DNA of 64,000 bases from Streptomyces diastaticus subsp. diastaticus (GTDB lineage Bacteria > Actinomycetota > Actinomycetes > Streptomycetales > Streptomycetaceae): assembly GCF_011170125.1 (NCBI RefSeq), contig NZ_BLLN01000005.1:434001-498000 (forward strand), given 5' to 3'. Under the pieces are notes generated by a model, which was not told where the DNA came from, did not search any database, and saw only the letters and a program-made list of their open reading frames with translations. Within the stretch, counting starts at the first letter, position 1. Every line of letters starts with the position of its first letter. Of the stretch, positions 8,046 through 16,286 are shown piece after piece. The position numbers and the translations under genes are program-made.

Positions 8046-8333
8046 TCAGGTGGTCATGCGGCGGTCGTAGTCCTTGACCTGCTTCGCCAGGTCGTCTTCG
8101 GGGATGCCGGTGAAGGCGCTCATCTGGGCGTAGGACAGGCCGGCCCTGAGTCCGACCAGCGCGAACTCGTAGAGGGCCTGGTTGATCCGGGCCACGGCAT
8201 TGCCGAGGGAGACCATGCCGAGCTCGACACCATCTGCGGCCGGCAGCGTCCCTTCGATCTTCAGCTCCGCCAGGTCGCGCACCGCACTGGTGATCAGGTA
8301 GGTGACGGAGCCTCGGCATGTCGGAGGGGACAT
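8046..8333 (-). CDS. Hypothetical helical protein in the truncated island operon
   Basis: 95 residues. The region VTYLITSAVRDLAELKIEG then ARINQALYEFALVGLRAGLSYAQMSAFTGIP looks like a compact helical protein ending in a short HTH-like segment (LSYAQMSAFTGIPEDDLAK). The start overlaps the end of the upstream HTH gene by 40 nt. Alternative starts inside are possible. It is the last gene of a minus-strand operon whose 5' end is cut off by an insertion sequence. No family recognised. Confidence 0.5.
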   Translation of the reverse strand: MSPPTCRGSVTYLITSAVRDLAELKIEGTLPAADGVELGMVSLGNAVARINQALYEFALVGLRAGLSYAQMSAFTGIPEDDLAKQVKDYDRRMTT

Positions 8334-8668
8334 TGACCGCCCAGGCCCGCTCGTGTGGTTCCGGTGAGGTGCCGGAGAAGTCTGCTGGCGCGAAGGCTCA
8401 GCTCCTCATACAGCTCGAAGGCCGAGCAGCGTTCGGCAGGCGCCTTGGCCTGGTCTTCTTCCAGCAGCGCATCCAGAAGCTGACGGGCCTGATCCAGTTC
8501 CTCCTCATCGGCCGGGAGGTCAAGCGGCAGCGGCAGCACGGTCGAGATCGCTTCCATGACCGTCTGGTGGGGTACGCCGTGCCGAACGGCCAGGGCCCTC
8601 GGCAGCCTGTCGCCCGCCTGGTGGTCGCGGCGGATCGCTTCGAAGAGTTCTGTCCCCGGCTCGGCCAT
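8294..8668 (-). CDS. Small helix-turn-helix protein
   Basis: 124 residues. The opening (ELFEAIRRDHQAGDRLPRAL then AVRHGVPHQTVMEAI, about 8-42) has the look of the N-terminal HTH of IS21-type transposases and related streptomycete mobile-element proteins (R-A-L-A-x-R-H-G-V-x-x-x-T-V). The rest, EEELDQARQLLDALLEEDQ, is helical. It is too short to be a transposase, so it may be a derived regulator or a fragment. It follows the gene at 8713-9840 by 44 nt on the same strand. Confidence 0.5.
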   Translation of the reverse strand: MAEPGTELFEAIRRDHQAGDRLPRALAVRHGVPHQTVMEAISTVLPLPLDLPADEEELDQARQLLDALLEEDQAKAPAERCSAFELYEELSLRASRLLRHLTGTTRAGLGGQCPLRHAEAPSPT

Positions 8669-8712
8669 CGTCTACTCCTTTTGTATGCGGGCTGGTTGGG
8701 TTCCAGCAGGGC

Positions 8713-9840
8713 TCATGATGCTGCCCGGCTCGGTGCTGGTGTGCCGCCCGCGCTGCTGGCGGCTGCTGGCCGCCTGGAACGCGAGGTGGGGGCCAAGTGC
8801 CGCTTCGTGCCTGGTGCCTGGTGCTCGTGCAGGCTGCAGGCGTGGGCTGCTTCGGTCACAGCCGCGTGGTCCCAGGACCTGAGGTGGGGCAGGGAAGCAT
8901 TGTCCGCGCGCCCCTCCAGCTGCCCGAAGTGGCGGGCTGCCTCGAGCAAGTCCACTGCCCAGGACGGTGTCCGCATCTCCCGGCCACGGCTCGTTCGGGC
9001 CGGGGGGGCAGTCTGGGCGGCAAAGACTCGCACCGCCAGCGCCGCGGCGTGGACGGGATGGGCGACGCGGGCGTGCAGTCGGTGCGCGAGGAGCGCGGTC
9101 GGCTCATCGGGCTCGGGCGGGAAGCGGCCGACAGCAGGCAGCGGGAGCACCGTATGGCCCAGGCGGCGGGCTGCCGCCTCGATCACGGCGCGGCTGGTCG
9201 CGCGCCGAGTGGGCAGCATGAAGCACGGCTCGCCCGGGTGAGGCAGGGACTGCTCGCCTGCCTCCCACCACGCGAACCGGTCGGCGGACGACGGCGGGCC
9301 GGGCGCGCCCACGGCGCGGCGGGCCGCGGTCAGGCTGTGCACCGCTGCGTGCGGGAGGGCGGCGAGGATGGCGGCCAGGGCGAGTGGGAGGGGGCCGTGG
9401 CACAGCAGGGTCAGACGGATTTTGGTGAACTCCCGCAGGACGAAGAGGTGCTCGAAGTGCCGGGAGCTGATGCGATGGGTCCGGGTGATGATGACGTGAT
9501 GGATGCGCAGTGCGAGCATCCAGGTGGCGACCACACGCCAGGCGGTCTGGGCGTTGCCCGTCCAGTAGGTGCCGTCCTCGCTCCCGGCCACAGGGAGGTG
9601 TTTGCCCATGCTGCGAAGGAGGTCGTGGGCCAGGGCGGCGGGAGCGCTCGCCACGGGGGTGGGGTGGACGGTGATACGGCCCAGCGCGGGGGTGTGGGCG
9701 GCCATGAAGGCGTAGTCGTCGTGGGGGTCTTGTACCACGACGAGCGGGGGCAGGCCCGGGCTGGTGTGGCCGGGTGACCATGTGGGTTTCCAGGAGCCGG
9801 TGGTGGCGGGCACGGTGGTCGTACGCGGCATCGGCATCAT
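8713..9840 (-). CDS. Hypothetical 375-residue protein of the island operon
   Basis: 375 residues from the ATG at 9840, which overlaps the stop of the truncated upstream gene (ATGA). The middle contains WRVVATWMLALRIHHVIITR and VLREFTKIRLTLLCHGPLPL, which read like the beta-strand/helix pattern of a P-loop-type fold (TniB/Orc-like ATPases also have such strands), but there is no Walker A motif, so I do not assign a function. The C-terminus is Arg/Ala/Ser-rich and probably disordered. Co-translation with its neighbours indicates a multi-protein module that has lost its first gene. Confidence 0.55.
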   Translation of the reverse strand: MMPMPRTTTVPATTGSWKPTWSPGHTSPGLPPLVVVQDPHDDYAFMAAHTPALGRITVHPTPVASAPAALAHDLLRSMGKHLPVAGSEDGTYWTGNAQTAWRVVATWMLALRIHHVIITRTHRISSRHFEHLFVLREFTKIRLTLLCHGPLPLALAAILAALPHAAVHSLTAARRAVGAPGPPSSADRFAWWEAGEQSLPHPGEPCFMLPTRRATSRAVIEAAARRLGHTVLPLPAVGRFPPEPDEPTALLAHRLHARVAHPVHAAALAVRVFAAQTAPPARTSRGREMRTPSWAVDLLEAARHFGQLEGRADNASLPHLRSWDHAAVTEAAHACSLHEHQAPGTKRHLAPTSRSRRPAAASSAGGTPAPSRAAS

Positions 9841-10150
9841 CGCGGCCTGGGCGGTGTCGGGTCAGTAGCGGGTGCCGACGCCAAGCCGTCTGCAGCGGCT
9901 TGTGCGTCCGTAAGGGGGTGGACGGCCAGGCCGAGGGCGAACAACACGTCCGGGTGGGGAGCCGGTTGTTTTCCGGAGGGAGCGAGCAGGCGTCGGTTGG
10001 CCAGGCGGGGGATCTGCTCGGCCGGCAGGTCGGGGGTAAGGCCGCTGGCGGTGTGATGCAGCAGGCGGGTGACGGCGGCGGCCTCACCGGGGGCGAGGGA
10101 GGCGGCGGTGTGGCCGCAGTTGTGCAGGTTCTGCCGCTGCCCGGCGCTAA
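9837..10150 (-). pseudogene. 3' remnant of a gene cut by the IS at 10151
   Basis: In frame up to the IS junction the minus strand reads AGQRQNLHNCGHTAASLAPG, then a run through LPAEQIPRLANRRLLAPSG to TPPRPR and TGA at 9837-9839. Coding-like composition, an N-L-H-N-C-G-H-T stretch with Cys and His close together, and ATGA coupling to the next gene all support it being a real C-terminus. The 5' portion is absent: the other side of the nested insertions (after 12433) is a different gene on the opposite strand. The gene was therefore lost by rearrangement and not only by a simple insertion. Confidence 0.55.
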
Positions 10151-11007
10151 GAAGTCATCTCATTTGGTGAGCCTGCGGTAGCAGATGAGAGTGCAGGCGA
10201 TGCTGGTGAAGGCGAGGAAGTGGTCGGCCTTGCGTTCGTAGCGTCGGTGGAGGCGGCGGCAGCCGGCAAGCCAGGCCATGGTGCGTTCCACGGTCCAGCG
10301 GTGACGGCCCAGCCGTTGCGAGGACTCGACTCCCTTACGGGCGATGCGGTGGGTGATACCTCGCTCGCGTAACCATCGCCGCAGATGGGCATAGTCGTAG
10401 CCCTTGTCGGCGTGAAGCTTGCCGGGCTTGCGCCGTCGTCGGCCGCGCCGCGAGCGGATTGGCGGGATGCCCTTCACGAGCGGGATCAGTGCCTGGCTGT
10501 CGTGGAGGTTGGCCCCGGAGATGCCGACGGAGACGGGCAGACCCGACCGTTCCGTGACCAGGTGGATCTTCGAGCCGTACTTGCCCCGGTCGACAGGATT
10601 CGGACCCGTCAGGTCCCCCTTTTCAGGGCCCGCATGTTCACCGAGTCGATTGCGCACCGCGACCAGTCCAGCTCCCCGCGGGCACCGAGTTCGTCGAGAA
10701 CCAGGCGGTGGAGTTTGGCCCACACCCTGGCCTTCGACCACTCCGAGAACCGTCGGTGAGCAGTCGCTCCGGACGGGCCAAACGACGCCGACGGCAGCTG
10801 CTGCCAGGTACAACCCGACGTGGCTACGAAGACGATCGCGGCCAGCACCTCCCGGTCGCCGTGCCGACGCCGACCACCGCCCTGAGGTCGCGACGGCGCC
10901 TCCGGCACCACCCGCTGGAACAACTCCCACAACTCGTCCGGCACCAACCGCTCAACGATCCCCACCATGACGCACAGAATACCGAGTGCCCCAAATGAGA
11001 TGGCCTC
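10151..11007 (-). mobile_element. IS5-family insertion sequence, copy 1 (857 bp)
   Basis: Complete element. The terminal repeats are imperfect: GAAGTCATCTCATTTGGTG at 10151 and, on the other strand, GAGGCCATCTCATTTGGGG ending at 11007. The target duplication is TAA (10148-10150 and 11008-11010). Every encoded protein segment is identical to copy 2 at 16287-17143 in inverse orientation, and both copies are 857 bp. A 3-bp TAA duplication and a two-frame DDE transposase fit the IS427/IS1031-type groups of IS5. It landed in the outermost bases of another IS (11008-12433). Confidence 0.9.
10160..10968 (-). CDS. IS5-family transposase read by -1 frameshift (copy 1)
   Basis: Two overlapping frames. 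The first gives 119 residues from ATG 10968, with an N-terminal helix-turn-helix domain (PDELWELFQRVVP, then GCTWQQLP) and the first catalytic Asp in CAIDSVN. The second carries the rest of the DDE domain, with D in HADKGYD and E in RWTVERTMAW. The frames meet at A4G5 (10615-10623 on the plus strand), a usual slippery tract for IS5-type -1 frameshifting; the fused product would be 269 residues. Identical to the copy at 16326-17134, so recently active. Confidence 0.9.
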
Positions 11008-11083
11008 TAAGAGGGCGGTTCGTGAGTTGATGTCCGTTTCCGGTTGAGGTTGCAGCGGGGTCGCTGGTAGGGAGTTCCCTCGG

Positions 11084-11482
11084 CTATTGCTTCCTGGCGA
11101 AGTTGCCGGTTTCGGCCTCGGTGAGGATCCCGAGTCTGACCAGGCGTTTCAGCTTGGCGCGGGTGCCTTCGACGTTCTTCGGCAGCAGTTCGTGGCCGAG
11201 GGCTTCGCAGACGTCCTTGGCCCGTAGCGGTCCGGTCGTCTGGTTGAAGGCGTCGAGGATGCGGGGGTAGTCCGGGTGCTCGGGCAGCTCCGGTGCGATG
11301 TTCGGGAGCCGGTCGGCGAGGCCGGTGACAGTCGTGCGAGTGATCGCGAGGTGTTCGAGGTGGGTCTCGGCCTCCCGCAGCCGGGTCTGCAGGTCGTCGA
11401 TCTGTGCGCGGAGGTCGTCGGCCAGGGCCCGGGCGGCGTCTTCCTGGAGTTCCAGGGCGTCGAGCAGGGGACGGATGTTCAC
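11084..11482 (-). CDS. Coiled-coil plus winged-helix accessory protein of the IS
   Basis: 132 residues from GTG 11482, which overlaps the transposase stop (GTGA). Residues about 8-45 form a heptad-rich helix (ALELQEDAARALADDLRAQ, then IDDLQTRLREAETHLEHL). The second half (YPRILDAFNQTTGPLRAKDV, then CEALG, KLKRLVRLGILTE) looks like a winged-helix DNA-binding domain. Translational coupling to the transposase inside the terminal repeats marks it as IS-encoded. It might modulate transposition or act as a terminal-repeat-binding subunit (inference). Confidence 0.7.
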   Translation of the reverse strand: MNIRPLLDALELQEDAARALADDLRAQIDDLQTRLREAETHLEHLAITRTTVTGLADRLPNIAPELPEHPDYPRILDAFNQTTGPLRAKDVCEALGHELLPKNVEGTRAKLKRLVRLGILTEAETGNFARKQ

Positions 11483-12327
11483 GCTGCCGCCGCCGACGCC
11501 TCGCGCCAGGTGGGGGTGTTCGCGCCGGTGAGGCGCCGGGTCATGACGTGGGTCATCGCCCAGTAGACGCGGGAGGCGGAGGAGGAGGGGTGGTACTCGT
11601 AGTCGCGGACCAGGCGCCGGTGCAGTATCAGGACTCCGTAGGTCTGCTCGACCCTCCACCGCTTCGGCTGCGGCACGAACCCCTTGACCTGTGGGTTGCG
11701 TGCGACGATCTCGACATCGATGCCCAGGCCGGCGCCGTGCGCGACGACCTGGTTCTTGAAGCCCTGGTCGACCAAGGCCTTGCGGACGCTTCCTCCTGCG
11801 TGCTGGGCGACCTGGTCCAGCAGGACGACGCCCGCGGCGTTGTCGTGAGTGTTCGCGGCGACGACGATGACCGCGATGACCAGGCCGAGGGCGTCCACGG
11901 CCAGTCCGCGTTTGCGGCCGGGCACCCGCTTGGCCGGATCATGACCGGTCGTGGCGGCAGGGACCCCGGCGGCCACGTGGACACTTTGGGTGTCCAGGAC
12001 CACCAGGGTCGGGTCCTCTAATCGGCGGGCGCGTTCACGGACCTGGCAGCGCAGGAGTTCATGGATGACCTGATCAGTGCCGTCGTCTCGCCAGGCGGCG
12101 AAGTAGTAGTAGGTCGCGCTCTTGGGCGGCAGGTCGTGCGGGAGATAAGCCCACTGGCAGCCGGTCCGCCCCTGGTAGAGGATCGCGTTCACGATCTCCC
12201 GCATCTCGTAGGCGCCCTGGTGGCCGCTGACCGAGCGGTGCCGGTCCTTCCACGCGGTGATCACCGGCTCGATCAACGACCATTGCTCGTCCGACAAGTC
12301 ACTCGGGTACAGCTTGCGTTCGCTCAC
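11479..12327 (-). CDS. IS5-family transposase (282 aa)
   Basis: Intact 282-residue DDE transposase. The N-terminal DUF4096-like region (YPSDLSDEQWSLIEPVI, then YQGRTGCQWAYLP) is followed by the first Asp in LVVLDTQSV, the second in KALVDQGF, and the catalytic Glu in WRVEQTYGV. It is clearly different from the transposase of the 857-bp elements: single frame, different ends. It is followed by a coupled coiled-coil/winged-helix ORF. Because it appears intact, it may still be active, although copy 1 of the other IS is inserted at its left tip. Confidence 0.9.
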   Translation of the reverse strand: MSERKLYPSDLSDEQWSLIEPVITAWKDRHRSVSGHQGAYEMREIVNAILYQGRTGCQWAYLPHDLPPKSATYYYFAAWRDDGTDQVIHELLRCQVRERARRLEDPTLVVLDTQSVHVAAGVPAATTGHDPAKRVPGRKRGLAVDALGLVIAVIVVAANTHDNAAGVVLLDQVAQHAGGSVRKALVDQGFKNQVVAHGAGLGIDVEIVARNPQVKGFVPQPKRWRVEQTYGVLILHRRLVRDYEYHPSSSASRVYWAMTHVMTRRLTGANTPTWREASAAAA

Positions 12328-12433
12328 CCGGTCACATCACCAGATCAGCACCCGTGGACCGGCAGATTCCGCCCTGCCACCACACCATCAGGCGACAGCA
12401 GAACCACTCAAAGACTCTCGAACCGCCCTCTTA

Positions 12434-13985
12434 CACGAGTGCGCGGGAGTACGCCGGGCGTTCGCTCTTCGAGCTGCTGCAGAACGGTTATGACGCACAC
12501 CCAAGGGGCCGGTGTGACGGGCAGGTGCATGTGCTGCTGGATGAGGAAGAGGGCGAGTGGGGGACGTTGTACGTCGCCAATGGCGGCACGCCCTTCGCGT
12601 GGAGGAACGTCGAGAGGGTCTGCGAGCTGGCGCAGAGCTCCAAGGCGGTTGGGGAGGGGATCGGGAACAAGGGCGTCGGGTTCCGAAGCGTCCTGTTGAT
12701 CAGCGACGCGCCCGAGATCTTTAGCGCCGATCCTGACGGCCCCAACGGTCCTGAACTGGACGGCTATTGCTTCCGGTTCGCGCACAGGGGCGATGTTGAG
12801 GCGTTCCTGGGCGATGAACCAAACGCCCACGAGGTGGCCGCTGAATTTCCGCCGCTTCAGGTGCCCTTGCCGCTGGACGAGGTGCCGGCGATCTGTCGGG
12901 AGCTCGCCGCCAAGGGGCATGTGACCGTTGTGCGACTGCCTCTTCTGAATGAGGCGGCCCGGGCCGAGGTCCGGCTGCGGCTTCGCGAGCTCGCGGAGGC
13001 GAAGGCGCCCGTGATGCTGTTCCTCGACCGACTCGCGAGCCTGACGCTGGAGCGACGGGCCACCACACGACGGGCACGGCGGGAGAGCAGCTTGCCGTCT
13101 CCTTCGCGACCGTGGATCTGGGGCTCTCTGGAACGTTTCTCGTGGCCCGGGGCAGCGTGGAGAAGGAGCGTCTGAACAGCGCGCTCGACGAGGCCGTGGG
13201 CCTAGGGCTCCTCGACGACACCTGGCAGCGGTGGACTTCGTCCGCAGCAGTGGAGATTGCCGTTCCGCTGCCCGCCGTGCGACGGCCGCGACGGGGGCAG
13301 ATCTATACCTTCTTGCCGATGGGCGAGGATCTGACGGCGCCGTTCCCCGGTCATGTGAACGCCCCGTTCTTCACCAAGATCGACCGCACCGGCCTGCCCT
13401 CTGAACACCCGCTCAATACGCTGCTGTTCGACGCCGTCGCCGAGACCTGCCTTGCGGCTGCAGCGATGTTGCGCGCGGTGCCGCAGGCCGAATTGAGGCG
13501 GCTGGCCGTGGATCTCGTGAGCTGGGAGAGCGGCAAAGGCTCAGCCGGGCTACTGCGCGCGGCAGCCCGGCGAGTACACGGCGGCGATCTCGCCGACGTG
13601 CCACTCGTACCTGTTCTCGCCGCCGATGACGCCAAGCGGGATGCGGCCTGGGCATCCCCCCGGGTCGCGATCCTGTGGCCTGACCTTGAGTTGACCGTCC
13701 TCACAACACACCGCGCCCACGCATCGGGAGTCGTGGTGGCGGACCCGGCCGTGGGCGGCGAACGCCTTCATCGGCTGGCGGCCACGTGCAAGTCCCTCGC
13801 CTGCCCATTGGAGCCGGACCGGGAGACACTCGCTGGGCATGTGGAGCGGATCGTCGCAACCCTCCCCCGTCCGGCCTCCCGCCCCGCTCCTTCATCCCCT
13901 GCCGCACCCCGTCCGCGTTCCGCGCCCCGTCCCGACGCGGTCCTCGACCAGTGGAGCGAACGCGCCAGGACAACGCTCCCACCAA
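12434..13985 (+). pseudogene. GHKL/HSP90-type ATPase (sacsin-like N-terminal domain), truncated and frameshifted
   Basis: The reading starts abruptly at the IS end with TSAREYAGRSLFELLQNGYD. The N-box (ELLQNGYDA), G1-like box (VANGGTPF) and GNKGVGFRSV are the ATP-binding motifs of GHKL proteins, in the arrangement of sacsin-like or DUF3883-linked ATPases. The frame changes between about 13040 and 13110: LASLTLE in one frame, then AVSFATVDLGLSGTFL and SVEKERLNSALDEAVGL in another. Coding continues to about 13985, where it collides with a gene on the other strand. So the 5' end, the frame and the 3' end are all damaged. Such ATPases often belong to anti-phage or stress modules (family knowledge); a role here is lost. 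Confidence 0.75.
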
Positions 13986-14733
13986 GCTCCCTTCCCGCCA
14001 GGGCGCTCGCCAGGCGCCACGGAAGTCCGTACTCGCCACTCATCTCCTCAAGCAGCAACTCCCGCAGTGTCGGGTCGGCCATCCGCAAGAAGGCGCCCTC
14101 GAACTGGAAGAGCTCGTCGATCACCGCCGCGCACTCGAACAAGGTTCGTGTGCTGAGCGGGCCTTCGGAGGTGTCTATGAGCTTCAAGGCCCCTGTAATA
14201 CTGACGGGCGTGTCCTCAGGGCGCTCCACCATCTCCGCGCCCGCGCTCTGGCGCCACGCGTCTTCCAGGGAGTGCTCGAACGCCGCCTGGGTGTCCCAGG
14301 ACGTGGCATCGGACTCCCTCAGGCCCTCCGGGTCCAGCAGAACGTAGAAGGCATGGTAGAGATTGAGCCAGTTTAGCTCGTTGTATCTCAGCTCTCCGCT
14401 TGTGTACTGGGGATAGCGCTTGAAGGAGAGGAAGGGCAGCCCGTTGCTCCGGGCCCCATGGAGGAGCTCGGTTTGCTGCCGGCTCATCTGGGAGATCGTG
14501 TAAGCGGCCAGTTGGTCTCTCGTTCGCCGTAACAGGCTCAGCAGGACGCCGACGGTTGATCCGTGATAGCGCGCCCAGTGGCTGCTCTCGTGCACGTAGG
14601 TCTTGTGCCAGGAGGCGACTGAGGTGACGAGGCCCTTGGTGCGCGTGCGGGTCGGGTCCTGGAAGAGGATCTGGCTGCGCAAGTTCAACTCGGCGCCGCT
14701 GGAGTTCTGCAGGCGGGGGGAATGGACGGTCAT
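13986..14733 (-). pseudogene. Putative HExxH metalloprotease-like protein, C-terminus lost at a junction
   Basis: From ATG 14733 the minus strand reads about 245 coding-like residues. HESSHWARYHGSTVG (about 49-63) holds an HExxH motif followed by a G-S-T-V-G segment, as in a family of streptomycete proteins of unknown function. Downstream are FLSFKRYPQYTSGELRYNEL and a helical region up to LLEEMSGEYGLPWRL. Past about 13985 the frame stays open but only as antisense of the ATPase pseudogene (Arg/Gly/Ala-rich), so the true C-terminus is missing. The start overlaps the stop of the small gene upstream (ATGA). Confidence 0.6.
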
Positions 14734-15045
14734 TGGGCTGCGCCTTCCGGGCTTTCCGGGTCCTCGTCGGCGCTTTCGGGACGAGGACCCAACTCGTCCA
14801 CTGGTCCGCGGTCACGTGCGCGCTCGACCAGGGCCTTGAGAGCGTCGTGCAGTGTTCGTAGCCAGTCCGGCAACGACGGAGACGGCGATCTCCGCCCACT
14901 GCCCGTGACGCAAGGAATCGCGTCTGTCCTGGCGCAGGGGTGTGAGTGTGAGGGTGCATTTTCCTGCGAGGTGCGGATCTGCCTCGATCTCCCGCGCGAG
15001 CACCTTCAAGTTCGCGGTCTCGCCCCGGTATTCAAAGATCAGCAT
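14730..15045 (-). pseudogene. Small hypothetical gene with a 1-nt frameshift
   Basis: ATG 15045 opens MLIFEYRGETANLKVLAREI, then PHLAGKCTLTLTPLRQ and HGQWAEIAVSV. The frame then degenerates and stops at 14812. Skipping one base near 14874 restores a coding-like run, LPDWLRTLHDALKALVERAR up to ESPEGAAQ, and TGA at 14730-14732, which overlaps the ATG of the HExxH gene. The overlap and the matching composition argue that this was one gene of about 105 residues. The insertion could be real decay or a sequencing error. Confidence 0.55.
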
Positions 15046-15357
15046 GGCGGGAGCCTACAGCGGCCCCCAACCCTTGGGACGCCCGGACATCGCGGCGCCT
15101 ATGACCGGGGCGTGCGGGTGTGGTGCAGATCGCTGCCTGGCGGGTGGTGGAGGGGTGTGAAGTTCGAGACGTCCCAAGTCACGCTGGGCTCGCGGTAGCA
15201 TCCGGGCAAGACACGGCGTGCCCGCCACTCACGGCTCGGTGACCTCGTCACTAGAGCTGCCGTCAGGTGCTCGGCCAGTAATCCGCCCCGGCTGATTCCG
15301 ATCGCAGCACGAAGCGCCAGCCTGTTTCCTAAGGGACCATTGCGGCAAGCTGAAGCC
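15046..15357. other. Intergenic region between divergent island genes
   Basis: 312 nt between two divergent genes. I see no coding signature on either strand. It should carry the promoters of the minus-strand pair and the plus-strand pair, but no clear -35/-10 pair stands out. Confidence 0.4.
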
Positions 15358-15774
15358 ATGGGGGAACCTACCAGTCGCGTGTCGTTCCGCATCAGCTTCA
15401 CCGAGTTCATATCCGACCCAGACGACGATGACTGCCGACGCCGTGCAGTGACCATCCCGGCCGACCGGATCACGTTCGATAACGACCACCTGATCCTGTG
15501 GGTCGGCGACACGGAGCGCGTGCGCTTCCCCATGGGCACCGTCAAATCCATCGAAGTCGTCCACGCCCCCAGCACCAGCCGGCGCGTGGATCCGGATCAA
15601 CTCCGCGCCCGCTACCCGAACTTCGGCAAGGCGTGGAGCAGCGCCGACGAAGAGAGACTCCTCTCCCTGTACCGAGCGGGGCAGCGCGACTACGACGTAC
15701 TGGCCACCGAATTCGGACGACAGCCCTCCGCAATACGCTCCCGTCTCGGCCGGCTCGGCCTGGAACAGCTATGA
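15358..15774 (+). CDS. Small protein with C-terminal Myb/SANT-like DNA-binding segment
   Basis: 138 residues from ATG 15358. The first half (VSFRISFTEFISDPDDDDCR, VTIPADRITFDNDHLILWVG, then RFPMGTVKSIEVVHAP) is beta-rich and resembles a small SH3-like fold. The second half (FGKAWSSADEERLLSLYRAG, YDVLATEFGRQPSAIRSRLG) matches the Trp/helix pattern of Myb/SANT or GcrA-like HTH domains, with W at the first helix and the recognition helix Q-P-S-A-I-x-S-R-L. The stop overlaps the next start (ATGA), so it works with the GNAT-like gene. Probably a regulator (inference). Confidence 0.65.
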   Translation: MGEPTSRVSFRISFTEFISDPDDDDCRRRAVTIPADRITFDNDHLILWVGDTERVRFPMGTVKSIEVVHAPSTSRRVDPDQLRARYPNFGKAWSSADEERLLSLYRAGQRDYDVLATEFGRQPSAIRSRLGRLGLEQL

Positions 15775-16286
15775 CCGAAGCGGGACCAGAAGCCGCGATC
15801 CGCAACGTGGCAGAACTCGCCCACCACGTCCATTGGATCCACGCGTGGCCCGAGAAACCGACATGGCGCGACCGACTCCGGCGATGGGCATATCCCGAGA
15901 TCTATCGCTTCGACCCAACCGCCACCCCACCGAGGCCGTGGCTGGACCGGCCTGCCGGGGCGTACGAACGGACAGGCTGGCGTATCCGAGTCGCCTACGT
16001 GGGGGACGAAGTCGCGTTCGAGGTCGAATACGTGGTGTGCCGGCCTTGCGCGATCGGCTGGGTGGAATCACCCGTCTCCTATCCTGGCTACAAGCGGTTC
16101 GGACTCGCCTCAGCCGCGCTTCGATCTCTACGCCACCAATACCCCGGACTGGAGTGGCACACGGGCGGCGGGCACTTCCGCGATTCCGAACCCTTCTGGA
16201 TCTCCGTCGGCGCGGACGTCCCCGGCGGTTACACCCAGCAGGAAAGGTGTCACCACGTGGAGCCAAGGCGAGTGAAACGCACCTAA
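15771..16286 (+). CDS. GNAT-like protein of the island
   Basis: 171 residues. The C-terminal half (YKRFGLASAALRSLRHQYPG, LEWHTGGGHFRDSEPFWISV, GADVPGGY) resembles streptomycete GNAT-type proteins. R-F-G-L-A-S-A-A-L would be the acetyl-CoA loop, in a variant of the usual Q/R-x-x-G-x-G/A. The N-terminal part begins TEAGPEAAIRNVAELAHHVH. The TAA stop at 16284-16286 is exactly the target triplet of the adjacent IS, so the insertion leaves the ORF intact by duplicating its stop codon. A substrate cannot be assigned. Confidence 0.6.
   Translation: MTEAGPEAAIRNVAELAHHVHWIHAWPEKPTWRDRLRRWAYPEIYRFDPTATPPRPWLDRPAGAYERTGWRIRVAYVGDEVAFEVEYVVCRPCAIGWVESPVSYPGYKRFGLASAALRSLRHQYPGLEWHTGGGHFRDSEPFWISVGADVPGGYTQQERCHHVEPRRVKRT

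Larger units (their letters stand above)
11008..12433 (-). mobile_element. Second IS5-type insertion sequence with accessory ORF (about 1.43 kb)
   Basis: The terminal repeats TAAGAGGGCGGTTCG occur at 11008 and, inverted, at 12433. Beyond 15 bp they continue imperfectly (GTGAGT versus GAGAGT). Inside are a full-length transposase gene and a coupled small gene. The flanks do not belong to one gene: left of it (after removing copy 1 of the 857-bp IS) is a minus-strand gene end, right of it a plus-strand ATPase gene missing its N-terminus. No target duplication can be identified, which suggests deletion or recombination next to the element. Confidence 0.8.

Noticed and set aside
13112..14347. A 411-residue plus-strand ORF as a single gene
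   Set aside because: Its first part is the shifted continuation of the ATPase, and its last 120 residues are merely antisense to the minus-strand HExxH gene (Ser/Arg/Thr-rich).
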